Assembly: GCF_040649515.1 (NCBI RefSeq)
Contig: NZ_JBEZFP010000245.1
Location: 1 to 5,465 of the forward strand
Source of the DNA: Yinghuangia elevatio
GTDB taxonomy: Bacteria; Actinomycetota; Actinomycetes; Streptomycetales; Streptomycetaceae
DNA: 5,465 bases
Reading direction: 5' to 3'
Each line of letters opens with the position of its first letter. The first letter of the stretch is position 1. Below, piece after piece: positions 1 through 5,054 of this stretch. The notes under the pieces are model-generated. The model searched no databases. It saw nothing but the letters and a program-made list of their open reading frames with translations, and was not told the DNA's origin. Made by a program: the position numbers and the translations under genes.

Positions 1-128
1 GTCAACTCCACCCGCTCAGCCGCCTGACGCCTCAACTCCCCCTCCAAACGCACCCGCTCCGGGCTACCAGGGGCATACGAACGAACCGGCTCATTCACCG
101 GAGAAGGAACCCGGGTAATGGCGTCCAT
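1..128 (-). CDS. pruA: Delta-1-pyrroline-5-carboxylate dehydrogenase (L-glutamate gamma-semialdehyde dehydrogenase), N-terminal fragment
   Basis: This is the 5' end of a leftward gene that runs off the window; 42 codons are visible. Translation from the ATG at 128 begins MDAITRVPSPVNEPVRSYAP and continues GSPERVRLEGELRRQAAERVEL. It matches the recalled N-terminus of actinobacterial P5C dehydrogenases, where the pattern PVNEPV-x-SYAPGSPER precedes the ALDH fold. The enzyme oxidises glutamate semialdehyde/P5C to glutamate with NAD+ in the cytoplasm, the second step of proline catabolism. A Shine-Dalgarno AAAGGAAG (minus strand, 141-134) lies 5 nt before the ATG. The gene starts 68 bp downstream of the proline dehydrogenase stop, in the same direction, so the two probably form an operon. 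Codon use is odd: 13 of 42 third positions are T and only about five are C, unlike the C-rich neighbours. The catalytic Cys and Glu lie outside the window, so identity rests on the N-terminal signature and context. Confidence 0.88.
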   Translation of the reverse strand, partial: MDAITRVPSPVNEPVRSYAPGSPERVRLEGELRRQAAERVEL

Positions 129-133
129 GGCAA

Positions 134-141
134 CTTCCTTT
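134..141 (-). promoter_or_regulatory. Ribosome binding site of pruA
   Basis: The minus-strand sequence AAAGGAAG sits 5 nt upstream of the ATG at 128-126. It is complementary to the 16S rRNA 3' end and fixes the start that gives the conserved N-terminus. Confidence 0.7.
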
Positions 142-159
142 CACAGGAGGAGACTTCGG

Positions 160-185
160 TGTCGTGCGGGGCGGACTCCCCGACA
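160..185 (-). other. Possible intercistronic RNA hairpin between proline dehydrogenase and pruA
   Basis: TGTCG (160-164) and CGACA (181-185) are perfect inverted complements, and the inner GGGG (168-171) can pair with CCC (178-180) across a small bulge. The structure lies wholly within the 68-bp gap between the two leftward genes. It has no T-tract on the minus strand, so it is not a convincing intrinsic terminator. It could set the relative level of the two cistrons, or act as a processing or stability element, or be chance pairing in GC-rich DNA. Confidence 0.3.
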
Positions 186-196
186 TCGCCGGCGGG

Positions 197-1126
197 TCAG
201 TGCCCGGGAAGGAGCGAGCGCAGGAAGAAGGCGACGTTGGCAGGGCGTTCGGCCAGGCGGCGGGTGAAGTAGCCGTACCAGTCGGTGCCGAACGGTACGT
301 ACACGCGTACGCGCTCCCCCGCCTCGACGAGCCGCCGCTGCTCGTCGGCCCGGATGCCGTACAGCATCTGGAACTCGTAGGACCCCGGGACGCGGTCATG
401 GCGGCGGGCGAGGTCCTGGGTGATGGCGATCAGGCGCGGGTCGTGGGTGGCGAGCATCGGCCGGCCGTCCCCGGCCATGAGGATCTTGAGGCAGCGCACA
501 TAGGCGAGGTCCACGTCCCGCTTGTCCTGGTAGGCCACGGATGCGGGCTCCCGGTACGCGCCCTTGACCAGGCGGACCCGCGATCCCAGGGTCGCGAGCC
601 TGCGGCAGTCGTCCTCCGTGCGGAACAGGTACGACTGCAACACCGCGCCCGTGCCCGGGAATCGGGTCCGCAGTTCGTCGAGGACGGCGAGCGTCGAGTC
701 GACGGTGGTGTGGTCCTCCATGTCGAGGGTCACCGTGCTGCCGATGCGCGCGGCGGCCTCGGCGACCGGGCGGACGTTCGCGAGCGCGAGGTCGTGTCCG
801 CCGTCCCCGAGGGCTTGGCCGAAGGCCGACAGTTTGACCGACACCTCGATGCGCGGCCCCGCACCCAGCGGGCCGAGGGCGTCGAGCAGCGCGAGGTACG
901 CGTCGCGGTTGGCCTCGGCCTGCGCGGCGTCGGTGATGTCCTCGCCGAGGTGGTCGACGGTGGCGTCCAGGCCGTCCGCGACGAGTCCGCGGACGGCCGC
1001 GAGGGCGCCGGGGAGGTCGTCCCCGGCGACGAAGCGGTCCACGACCGGCCGGGTGACGGGCGCGGTCGCGACGAAATCGCGCAGGCGTTCGCTGCGCGAC
1101 GCGGAGAGCAGCATGCGGCCGAGCAC
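197..1126 (-). CDS. Proline dehydrogenase, monofunctional, FAD-dependent
   Basis: The 309-residue protein oxidises L-proline to delta-1-pyrroline-5-carboxylate, passing electrons to FAD and then the respiratory chain; it is the first step of proline use as carbon or nitrogen source. Family blocks lie in the expected order for the PRODH TIM barrel: VSVKLSAFGQAL (96-106, with the conserved KLS lysine), TLDMEDHTT (133-141), RVRLVKGAYREP (183-194), ATHDPRL (226-232), YEFQMLYGIR (250-259) and FGTDWYGYFTRRLAERPAN (279-297). The paired arginines 289-290 correspond to the substrate-carboxylate-binding pair in E. coli PutA. Length fits actinobacterial and Bacillus-type stand-alone enzymes (about 300 aa), not the fused PutA. 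The GTG at 1126 was chosen because GGAGGA lies 4 nt upstream; an in-frame ATG at 1252 would add 42 Arg-rich residues across the regulatory region. pruA follows 68 bp downstream and a PucR regulator is divergent. Called pruB in mycobacteria and putB in Bacillus; symbol left blank. Confidence 0.96.
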   Translation of the reverse strand: MLGRMLLSASRSERLRDFVATAPVTRPVVDRFVAGDDLPGALAAVRGLVADGLDATVDHLGEDITDAAQAEANRDAYLALLDALGPLGAGPRIEVSVKLSAFGQALGDGGHDLALANVRPVAEAAARIGSTVTLDMEDHTTVDSTLAVLDELRTRFPGTGAVLQSYLFRTEDDCRRLATLGSRVRLVKGAYREPASVAYQDKRDVDLAYVRCLKILMAGDGRPMLATHDPRLIAITQDLARRHDRVPGSYEFQMLYGIRADEQRRLVEAGERVRVYVPFGTDWYGYFTRRLAERPANVAFFLRSLLPGH

Positions 1127-1130
1127 GGGG

Positions 1131-1136
1131 TCCTCC
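1131..1136 (-). promoter_or_regulatory. Ribosome binding site of proline dehydrogenase
   Basis: GGAGGA on the minus strand lies 4 nt before the GTG at 1126-1124. It decides the start in favour of GTG over the upstream in-frame ATG at 1252 and the ATG at 1114, which is too far from this site. Confidence 0.7.
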
Positions 1137-1216
1137 GAGGAGTCGCATGTGGTGACGGGAGCGCCGGGTGGGCGCCTGTGCCGAACGTACGCCCGGTCGG
1201 GGCACCGGCGGTATGG

Positions 1217-1229
1217 ACGCGAGTCGCGT
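1217..1229. promoter_or_regulatory. 13-bp inverted repeat, possible operator
   Basis: ACGCGA and TCGCGT are perfect 6-bp inverted arms around a single G. The repeat lies in the middle of the divergent gap, 91 bp upstream of the proline dehydrogenase start and 12 bp from the A/T-richer TTGTACACATGTA patch. It is a candidate site for a dimeric regulator. GC-rich palindromes of this size do arise by chance. Confidence 0.35.
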
Positions 1230-1290
1230 TTGCGCGCCCGCGTCTTGTACACATGTATGAAGGGAGTCCGCAGGTCAGGGGACCCCAGCG

Positions 1291-1302
1291 GGCAACGTTG
1301 CC
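1291..1302. promoter_or_regulatory. Perfect 12-bp palindrome, candidate PucR-protein operator
   Basis: GGCAACGTTGCC is a perfect palindrome without spacer, 32 bp upstream of the regulator's GTG (1335). If the regulator's promoter lies near 1245-1260, this site would fall in its 5' untranslated region, suited to autorepression. The same site would lie upstream of a leftward proline dehydrogenase promoter, suited to activation. Binding by the adjacent PucR protein is inference. Confidence 0.45.
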
Positions 1303-1320
1303 GGTGCGGCGGACCGGACA

Positions 1321-1326
1321 GGGAGG
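1321..1326 (+). promoter_or_regulatory. Ribosome binding site of the PucR-type regulator
   Basis: GGGAGG lies 8 nt before the GTG at 1335-1337. Another in-frame GTG at 1326 overlaps this site and would have no separate Shine-Dalgarno sequence, which favours the start at 1335. Confidence 0.65.
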
Positions 1327-1334
1327 TGGGAACG

Positions 1335-2525
1335 GTGTCGGATCAGCGCGAGTACCAGCGCCTGGTGGACGAGGTCGCGGCGCTGCTGGGCGCTCCCGCG
1401 ACCCTGGAGGACCGGGACTTCGCCCTCGTCGCGTTCGCGGCCCACGAGGGCGACACCGCCGCCGACGACGTGCGCGCCCGTTCGATCCTCAGCCGCACCT
1501 CGTCCCCGCAGGTCAAAGCGTGGTTCGAGAGCTTCGGCATCACGCGGGCGACGGGGCCGGTGCGCATCCCGCCCGATCCGGCGACGGGAGTACGAGGGCG
1601 CGTGTGCCTGCCGGCGCGGCACCAGGGTGTGACGTACGGCTACATCTGGCTCCTCGACCCCGACGGCGCCGAGTGGCCGCCCGCGGATCTGGACGCGGCC
1701 TTCGCGCTCGCGGGGCGCGCGGGCGACCTCCTGGCCGAAGAAGCCCATGCGGGCGCCGAGTTGGGCGAACGCCTGCGTGAACTGCTGCACGAACCAGGGG
1801 TAGCCGCCGGTACCGCGGGCGGGACGGGCTCCGCAGCCATCGTGCCGAGCGCAGACGCGAGCCGGGCCGCGGCGGAGTTGGCCGCCGCCGCGTCGGGAAT
1901 CGGCGGTGCTGCCGGGCAATACGCCCTCGTCGTGGTGCGCGCCGCCCCGGACAATCTTCCCGACGCTCCCGCGGTGCACGCGATGCCGCACGTCGTCGCC
2001 TGCTACACCGAACGCCAGGGCAGCGAAACCGAGTTGGTGGCCCTGGTGCGTACAACCCAGGCACCCGCCGATGCGGCTCGGCGCATCACCAAGGGCAGGC
2101 GCGCCGCCCGCGCCGGGGTTTCCGCGGCATCCCACGAACTGACCGGTGCTGTCGGGATGCTGGCCGAGGCCCGGGCCGCGGCACGGGTGGCCGCGGCGTT
2201 CCCCGAGCACGCGCCGGTCGCGTCCTGGCTCGAACTGGGGCCCTACCGGCTGCTCTCCGCGCTTCCGAGTGCGCCCGACCCGGCCGTGGCGCCGCTGCTG
2301 GCGCCGCGGCACGCCGAACTCGCCCGCACCGCCGAGACGTACCTCGACCACGCCGCGCACGCGACGCGCGCCGCCGAGGTGCTGGCGATCCACCGCCAGA
2401 CGCTCTACTACCGCCTGTCGCGCGTCGAGCATCTGACCGGGCTCTCCCTGGCCGACGGCGAGGACCGCCTACTGCTGCACATGGCCTTGAAGGCGGCCCG
2501 CCTGCACGGCACCGCGATTCACTGA
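1335..2525 (+). CDS. PucR-family transcriptional regulator, probable regulator of proline catabolism
   Basis: This 396-residue cytoplasmic DNA-binding regulator has a C-terminal PucR-type helix-turn-helix (HTH_30 type) at about residues 335-390. Its hallmark is a hydrophobic helix, then RAAEVLAIHRQTLYYRLSRV (345-364), then a short Leu-rich tail. The N-terminal half (about 1-135) resembles the sensory part of this group, with ALLGAPATLEDRDFALVAF (16-34), RSILSR (49-54), WFESFGITRATGPVRIP (63-79) and GYIWLLDPD (102-110). An Ala-rich linker (about 155-195) follows. PucR proteins are typically activators responding to a pathway metabolite, and Bacillus subtilis PutR, a member of this family, activates the proline-use operon. 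Divergence from proline dehydrogenase/pruA makes proline the likely signal; this is inference. GTG at 1335 was chosen for its GGGAGG site. The stop lies 9 bp from the stop of the convergent tetR gene. No frame disruption is seen. Confidence 0.92.
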   Translation: MSDQREYQRLVDEVAALLGAPATLEDRDFALVAFAAHEGDTAADDVRARSILSRTSSPQVKAWFESFGITRATGPVRIPPDPATGVRGRVCLPARHQGVTYGYIWLLDPDGAEWPPADLDAAFALAGRAGDLLAEEAHAGAELGERLRELLHEPGVAAGTAGGTGSAAIVPSADASRAAAELAAAASGIGGAAGQYALVVVRAAPDNLPDAPAVHAMPHVVACYTERQGSETELVALVRTTQAPADAARRITKGRRAARAGVSAASHELTGAVGMLAEARAAARVAAAFPEHAPVASWLELGPYRLLSALPSAPDPAVAPLLAPRHAELARTAETYLDHAAHATRAAEVLAIHRQTLYYRLSRVEHLTGLSLADGEDRLLLHMALKAARLHGTAIH

Positions 2526-2542
2526 CCGAGGGCCTCACTCGG
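2526..2542. terminator. Short hairpin at the convergent gene ends, possible bidirectional terminator
   Basis: CCGAG (2526-2530) and CTCGG (2538-2542) can form a 5-bp stem with a 7-nt loop. The stem starts right after the regulator's stop and runs over the last codons of the opposing tetR gene. It lacks a T-tract on either strand and the stem is short, so support is weak. The whole space between the two stop codons is only 9 bp, so any terminator must overlap coding sequence. Confidence 0.25.
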
Positions 2543-3275
2543 GCGGCGTGAGTCCGATCGACCGGATCATGTCGAGGAGTTCGGCGCGGTAGACCGGGGC
2601 GGGGTCGTGGACCATGGCGCCGAGGTGGCCGTACACCTCAAGGGACACGAGCCCGTGCGTACGGCCCCACATGCGTAGCGCCAACGCGACGCCGGCGGGC
2701 GGTAGTTCGGGGTACTCCCGGCGCACGGCCGCCACCAGGGCGGCACCGAAGTCCGACCATTCGTACGTGCGTCCGGACTGGGTGGGCGCGGCCTCCGGCC
2801 AGGCGGCCGCGACCAGTCCGGTCACGATGGTGCACGCGCGGTGCTCGGGCTCCGGCGCGGCGCCGCCTTCGGGTGCCCGGTAGCCGGACACCGCGTCGCC
2901 GTAGATCAGCTTGAAGCCCGCGGGGTTGGCGAGCGCCCAGGCGCGGAACGCCTCGCCCCACACCAGAATCCGGCGCGCGGCGTCCTCCGGCGGCACAGGC
3001 GCGAGGGCCGCGCTCACGGCTTCGGTGAGCGCTTCGTACACCTCGTTGATCAGCGTCGTGACCAGGTCGTCGCGGGTCGGGAAGTAGCTGTAGATCGCGC
3101 CCGCGGTCATCCCCATGTCGCGGGCGATGGCGCGCAGCGAGATCGCGTCGGGGCCGCCGGCGGCCGCGTGGTCGAGCGCGATCGCCTTGATCTCGCGCGT
3201 GGTCTCGGCACGCAGGCGGGCCCGTCGGGTGGGGGGCTGTTGTCGCTGGTCTCGCACGCTTGACAGCTTACACAT
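2535..3275 (-). CDS. TetR/AcrR-family transcriptional regulator with WHG-type C-terminal domain
   Basis: This 246-residue (from ATG 3275) one-component repressor-type regulator has an N-terminal TetR helix-turn-helix at about residues 25-70: EIKAIALDHAAAGG, ISLRAIARDMGMTAGAIYSY (45-64) and FPTRDDL (65-71). The C-terminal ligand domain carries the WHG signature RMWGRTHGLVSLEVYGHL (201-218), preceded by FRAWALANPAGFKLIYGD (110-127). It is divergent from a DHA2 efflux gene with a shared 120-bp gap carrying strong inverted repeats, the usual layout of a local repressor relieved by the pump's substrate; the ligand cannot be told from sequence. The start is uncertain. ATG 3275 has no good Shine-Dalgarno site and neither does GTG 3257 (240 aa); TAAGCT at 3270-3265 would suit a leaderless message from that GTG. 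An in-frame ATG at 3377 would run through the palindromes and adds residues unlike the family. Confidence 0.93.
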   Translation of the reverse strand: MCKLSSVRDQRQQPPTRRARLRAETTREIKAIALDHAAAGGPDAISLRAIARDMGMTAGAIYSYFPTRDDLVTTLINEVYEALTEAVSAALAPVPPEDAARRILVWGEAFRAWALANPAGFKLIYGDAVSGYRAPEGGAAPEPEHRACTIVTGLVAAAWPEAAPTQSGRTYEWSDFGAALVAAVRREYPELPPAGVALALRMWGRTHGLVSLEVYGHLGAMVHDPAPVYRAELLDMIRSIGLTPPE

Positions 3276-3289
3276 CGTTGGATGAGTAT
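3260..3289 (+). promoter_or_regulatory. Possible promoter of the MFS exporter gene
   Basis: A consensus -35 TTGACA (3260-3265) is followed after 18 nt by GAGTAT (3284-3289), which keeps the key A2 and T6 of a -10 element but matches only three of six bases. Transcription would start near 3296 and the large inverted repeat at 3307-3333 would then lie just downstream, allowing repression by blocking. The -35 falls inside the tetR 5' end if that gene starts at 3275. The weak -10 keeps confidence low. Confidence 0.35.
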
Positions 3290-3290
3290 C

Positions 3291-3313
3291 CGGCGTATGA
3301 AATCTGAACGCCG
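3291..3313. repeat. Inverted repeat CGGCGT-N11-ACGCCG sharing a half-site with the main operator
   Basis: The arms at 3291-3296 and 3308-3313 are perfect 6-bp complements. The right arm is also the core of the left arm of the 3307-3333 repeat, so three half-sites lie in a row at 3291, 3308 and 3327. It may be a second, overlapping TetR site or chance use of a similar hexamer. Confidence 0.45.
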
Positions 3314-3333
3314 TGTAGAAAACGCACGGCGTT
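3307..3333. promoter_or_regulatory. 27-bp inverted repeat with 9-bp perfect arms, candidate TetR operator
   Basis: AACGCCGTG (3307-3315) and CACGGCGTT (3325-3333) are perfect reverse complements around the 9-nt spacer TAGAAAACG. TetR-family dimers typically bind such near-symmetric sites between their own gene and a divergent target. The repeat ends 62 bp before the exporter start and lies 31 bp upstream of the tetR ATG at 3275, so one site could control both genes. Chance occurrence of 9-bp arms in a 120-bp gap is low. Which of the two nearby TetR proteins binds is not shown by the sequence. Confidence 0.65.
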
Positions 3334-3378
3334 ACCTCGATCCCTCGTCTTCGCTCTCCCGGCCCGGCCACGCACACC

Positions 3379-3384
3379 GAAGGA
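3379..3384 (+). promoter_or_regulatory. Ribosome binding site of the MFS exporter gene
   Basis: GAAGGA ends 11 nt before the GTG at 3396, slightly longer than the ideal spacing. It supports that GTG over the in-frame ATG at 3282, which would put the operator repeats inside the coding sequence. Confidence 0.55.
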
Positions 3385-3395
3385 CACCTGCCACC

Positions 3396-5021
3396 GTGGA
3401 CACATCCACCGGTTCACCCATCGGCCCCGCACCCGGCGGCCCCACTCCCGACCCCGCCCCTGGTTCCGGACCCGGCGGTCCGGCCGCCGACCGGGCGCCG
3501 GCTCCCGCATCCGGCCTCGGCGGGCCCCGCTCTCGGGCGGCTCTGACCCTCGCCCTTCTCGCCTTCGCCCAGTTCATCGTCGCCATCGACTACAACATCG
3601 TCTGGATCGCGGTCCCCGACATCGCCCGCGAACTGGGCTTCTCCGCAACGTCGTCGCAGTGGATCGTCAGCGCGTACACGGTCGTGTTCGGCGGCCTGCT
3701 GCTGCTCGGCGGCCGGGCCGCCGACCGGCTCGGCGCCCGCCGGATGTTCATGATCGGACTCGGGCTGTACGGCGTCTCGTCCCTCGTCGGCGGCCTCGCC
3801 GAGGAGCCCGGTGTCCTGATCGCCGCCCGCGCCGTGCAAGGCGTCGGCGGCGCACTGCTCGGACCCGCGATCCTCAAACTGCTCAACACCTCGTTCGCCG
3901 AAGGCCGCGATCGCAACCGCGCGCTGTCCGTGTGGGGCGCCGTGGCGTCGGCCGGCCTGGCCACCGGTGCGGTGCTGGGCGGTGTGCTGACCGCCCAACT
4001 CGGCTGGGAGGCGGTCTTCTACGTCAACGCCGTGCTCGCCATCCCGGCGGTGCTCGCCGCACCGAGGCTCCTGCCCGCCGGTGAGACCCTCCGGTCACCG
4101 TCCGGGACGTCGACCGCCGGCCGTACGCAACAGCGCGGCCGTGCACGGGAGTTCGACCTGCCCGGCGCGTTCCTGGCCACGATAGGCGTGACCCTGGTGG
4201 TCTTCGGCCTGGTCCGCGGGCCCGAGGAGGGCTGGGGTACCGCCCAGGGCTCGGGCGCGCTGGTCGCGGGCGTGCTGGTCATCGCGCTGTTCCTCGTCGT
4301 CGAGTCGCGTACGCGCGACCCGCTGGTCCCGCTGCGCCTGTTCGGGAACCGCAGCCTCGCGGTGTCGATGGGCGTCGGGTTCGTGTACTTCGCCGCAGGC
4401 GGCGCCGAGTACTACCTGCTCACCACGTACCTGCAGAACGTGCTCGGCTTCAGCGCGCTGGAGGCGGGGTTCGCGTTCCTGCCGCTCGGTCTCGCGAGCG
4501 TCGTCGGTGGCGGCAACGTCGCGGCGCCGATCCTCAACCGGCTCGGGGTACGCGCGGCGCTGTTCGCCGGACTCATGGTCCTCGGCGCGGGCATGGCCCT
4601 GATCGCGCTCGGCATGGATGTAGGCGGCACGTACGGCGAAATCGTCCCGGGCATCGTGGTGTTCGGCCTCGGTGTCGGCATGGGCTGGACCGCGCTCTTC
4701 GCCGCCGCGGCGTCCGGTGTCCGGGCCGCCGAGCAGGGCGTCGCGTCCGCGGTCGCCACGACCGCCCAGCAGGTCGGCGCCGCTGTCGGCCTCGCGGTAT
4801 TCGTCGCCGTGGCCAACCGCGGCCTCGGCGCCGCGCCGACCGACGCGGCAGTCGTCGACGGTCTGCGGACCGCCGGCTGGATCGCCGCGGCCACGCTGGT
4901 CGCGGGGGCGTTCCTCGCCTTCGCCCGAGGGCCGGAGGCTCCGAGCCCCTTGGTCGACGTGGCCCGTCAGGAGCCGGGTTCCGCCGACGCCGAACCGGCG
5001 CCGACGCACGCGCAGGCCTGA
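3396..5021 (+). CDS. MFS drug/metabolite efflux transporter, DHA2 (EmrB/QacA) type, 14 TMS
   Basis: This 541-residue inner-membrane protein is predicted to export small hydrophobic compounds in exchange for protons. About 14 hydrophobic segments can be read, near 49-69, 87-106, 116-134, 140-162, 178-198, 203-223, 254-274, 284-303, 320-340, 355-373, 384-407, 416-439, 452-474 and 491-510. Family motifs are present: TM1 FIVAIDYNIVWIAVPDI (60-76, Asp65), motif A GRAADRLGARR (106-116), motif B LIAARAVQGVGGALLGPA (141-158) and the LQNVLGFSALEAGFAFLP block (346-363). Motif C in TM5 reads GLATGAVLGGVL (187-198), with Ala192 where the common form has Pro (G-P-x-L-G-G). A Pro/Gly/Ala-rich leader of about 45 residues precedes TM1 and a charged tail of about 30 residues ends the protein. 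It is divergent from a TetR gene with a strong operator candidate between them, and a second tetR converges 33 bp after its stop. Substrate is unknown. GTG 3396 was chosen for its GAAGGA site. Confidence 0.93.
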   Translation: MDTSTGSPIGPAPGGPTPDPAPGSGPGGPAADRAPAPASGLGGPRSRAALTLALLAFAQFIVAIDYNIVWIAVPDIARELGFSATSSQWIVSAYTVVFGGLLLLGGRAADRLGARRMFMIGLGLYGVSSLVGGLAEEPGVLIAARAVQGVGGALLGPAILKLLNTSFAEGRDRNRALSVWGAVASAGLATGAVLGGVLTAQLGWEAVFYVNAVLAIPAVLAAPRLLPAGETLRSPSGTSTAGRTQQRGRAREFDLPGAFLATIGVTLVVFGLVRGPEEGWGTAQGSGALVAGVLVIALFLVVESRTRDPLVPLRLFGNRSLAVSMGVGFVYFAAGGAEYYLLTTYLQNVLGFSALEAGFAFLPLGLASVVGGGNVAAPILNRLGVRAALFAGLMVLGAGMALIALGMDVGGTYGEIVPGIVVFGLGVGMGWTALFAAAASGVRAAEQGVASAVATTAQQVGAAVGLAVFVAVANRGLGAAPTDAAVVDGLRTAGWIAAATLVAGAFLAFARGPEAPSPLVDVARQEPGSADAEPAPTHAQA

Positions 5022-5023
5022 GA

Positions 5024-5038
5024 CCCGGGCCGCCCGGG
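5024..5038. terminator. GC hairpin between convergent MFS and tetR genes, possible terminator
   Basis: CCCGGG (5024-5029) and CCCGGG (5033-5038) form a 6-bp all-GC stem with a 3-nt loop, placed in the 33-bp gap between the two stop codons. There is no following T-tract, which is common for actinobacterial terminators but also means a chance GC palindrome cannot be excluded. It could serve both directions. Confidence 0.4.
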
Positions 5039-5054
5039 GACCGCCCGTCGTGGC

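Larger units (their letters stand above)
1127..1334. promoter_or_regulatory. Divergent promoter/operator region between proline dehydrogenase and pucR-type gene
   Basis: This 208-bp gap must hold the promoters of both divergent genes. The least GC-rich patch, around 1243-1262 (containing TTGTACACATGTATGAA), is the most likely place for a -10 element, but I cannot pick convincing -35/-10 pairs for either direction. Inverted repeats seen: GCGCC-N5-GGCGC (1161-1175), CCGGT-N6-ACCGG (1193-1208), ACGCGA-G-TCGCGT (1217-1229) and GGCAACGTTGCC (1291-1302). The last two are the best operator candidates; the first two are short and could be chance in GC-rich DNA. Confidence 0.6.
3276..3395. promoter_or_regulatory. 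Divergent tetR/MFS control region
   Basis: This 120-bp gap lies between the leftward tetR gene and the rightward exporter gene. It holds an imperfect palindrome around GGAT-N4-ATCC (3280-3291), the repeat CGGCGT-N11-ACGCCG (3291-3313), the perfect AACGCCGTG-N9-CACGGCGTT (3307-3333) and the exporter's ribosome binding site at 3379-3384. The stretch around 3264-3323 is locally less GC-rich than its surroundings, as expected of promoters. Confidence 0.7.

Noticed and set aside
1161..1208. Short GC inverted repeats GCGCC-N5-GGCGC and CCGGT-N6-ACCGG as operators
   Set aside because: Five-bp GC arms are expected by chance in such composition; kept only as a note in the control-region entry.
1127..1252. 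N-terminal extension of proline dehydrogenase from the ATG at 1252
   Set aside because: The added 42 residues are Arg-rich and unlike the family, they cover the divergent control region, and a GGAGGA site sits 4 nt before the GTG at 1126.
164..1780. Long plus-strand open frame across the proline dehydrogenase gene, and another at 564-1334
   Set aside because: They are opposite-strand shadows caused by high GC; the products are low-complexity, and the minus-strand gene has clear family motifs throughout.
3276..3377. N-terminal extension of the first TetR protein from the ATG at 3377
   Set aside because: It would cover the large inverted repeats and reach close to the exporter's ribosome binding site; the extra residues have no TetR character.
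3282..3395. Extended exporter start at ATG 3282
   Set aside because: It has no ribosome binding site, would place the operator repeat inside the gene, and gives a highly basic leader. GTG 3396 has GAAGGA upstream.
4095..5009. Long minus-strand open frames opposite the exporter gene
   Set aside because: The plus-strand frame encodes a full 14-segment transporter; the opposite frames give Arg/Gly/Ala-rich shadow sequence without recognisable domains.
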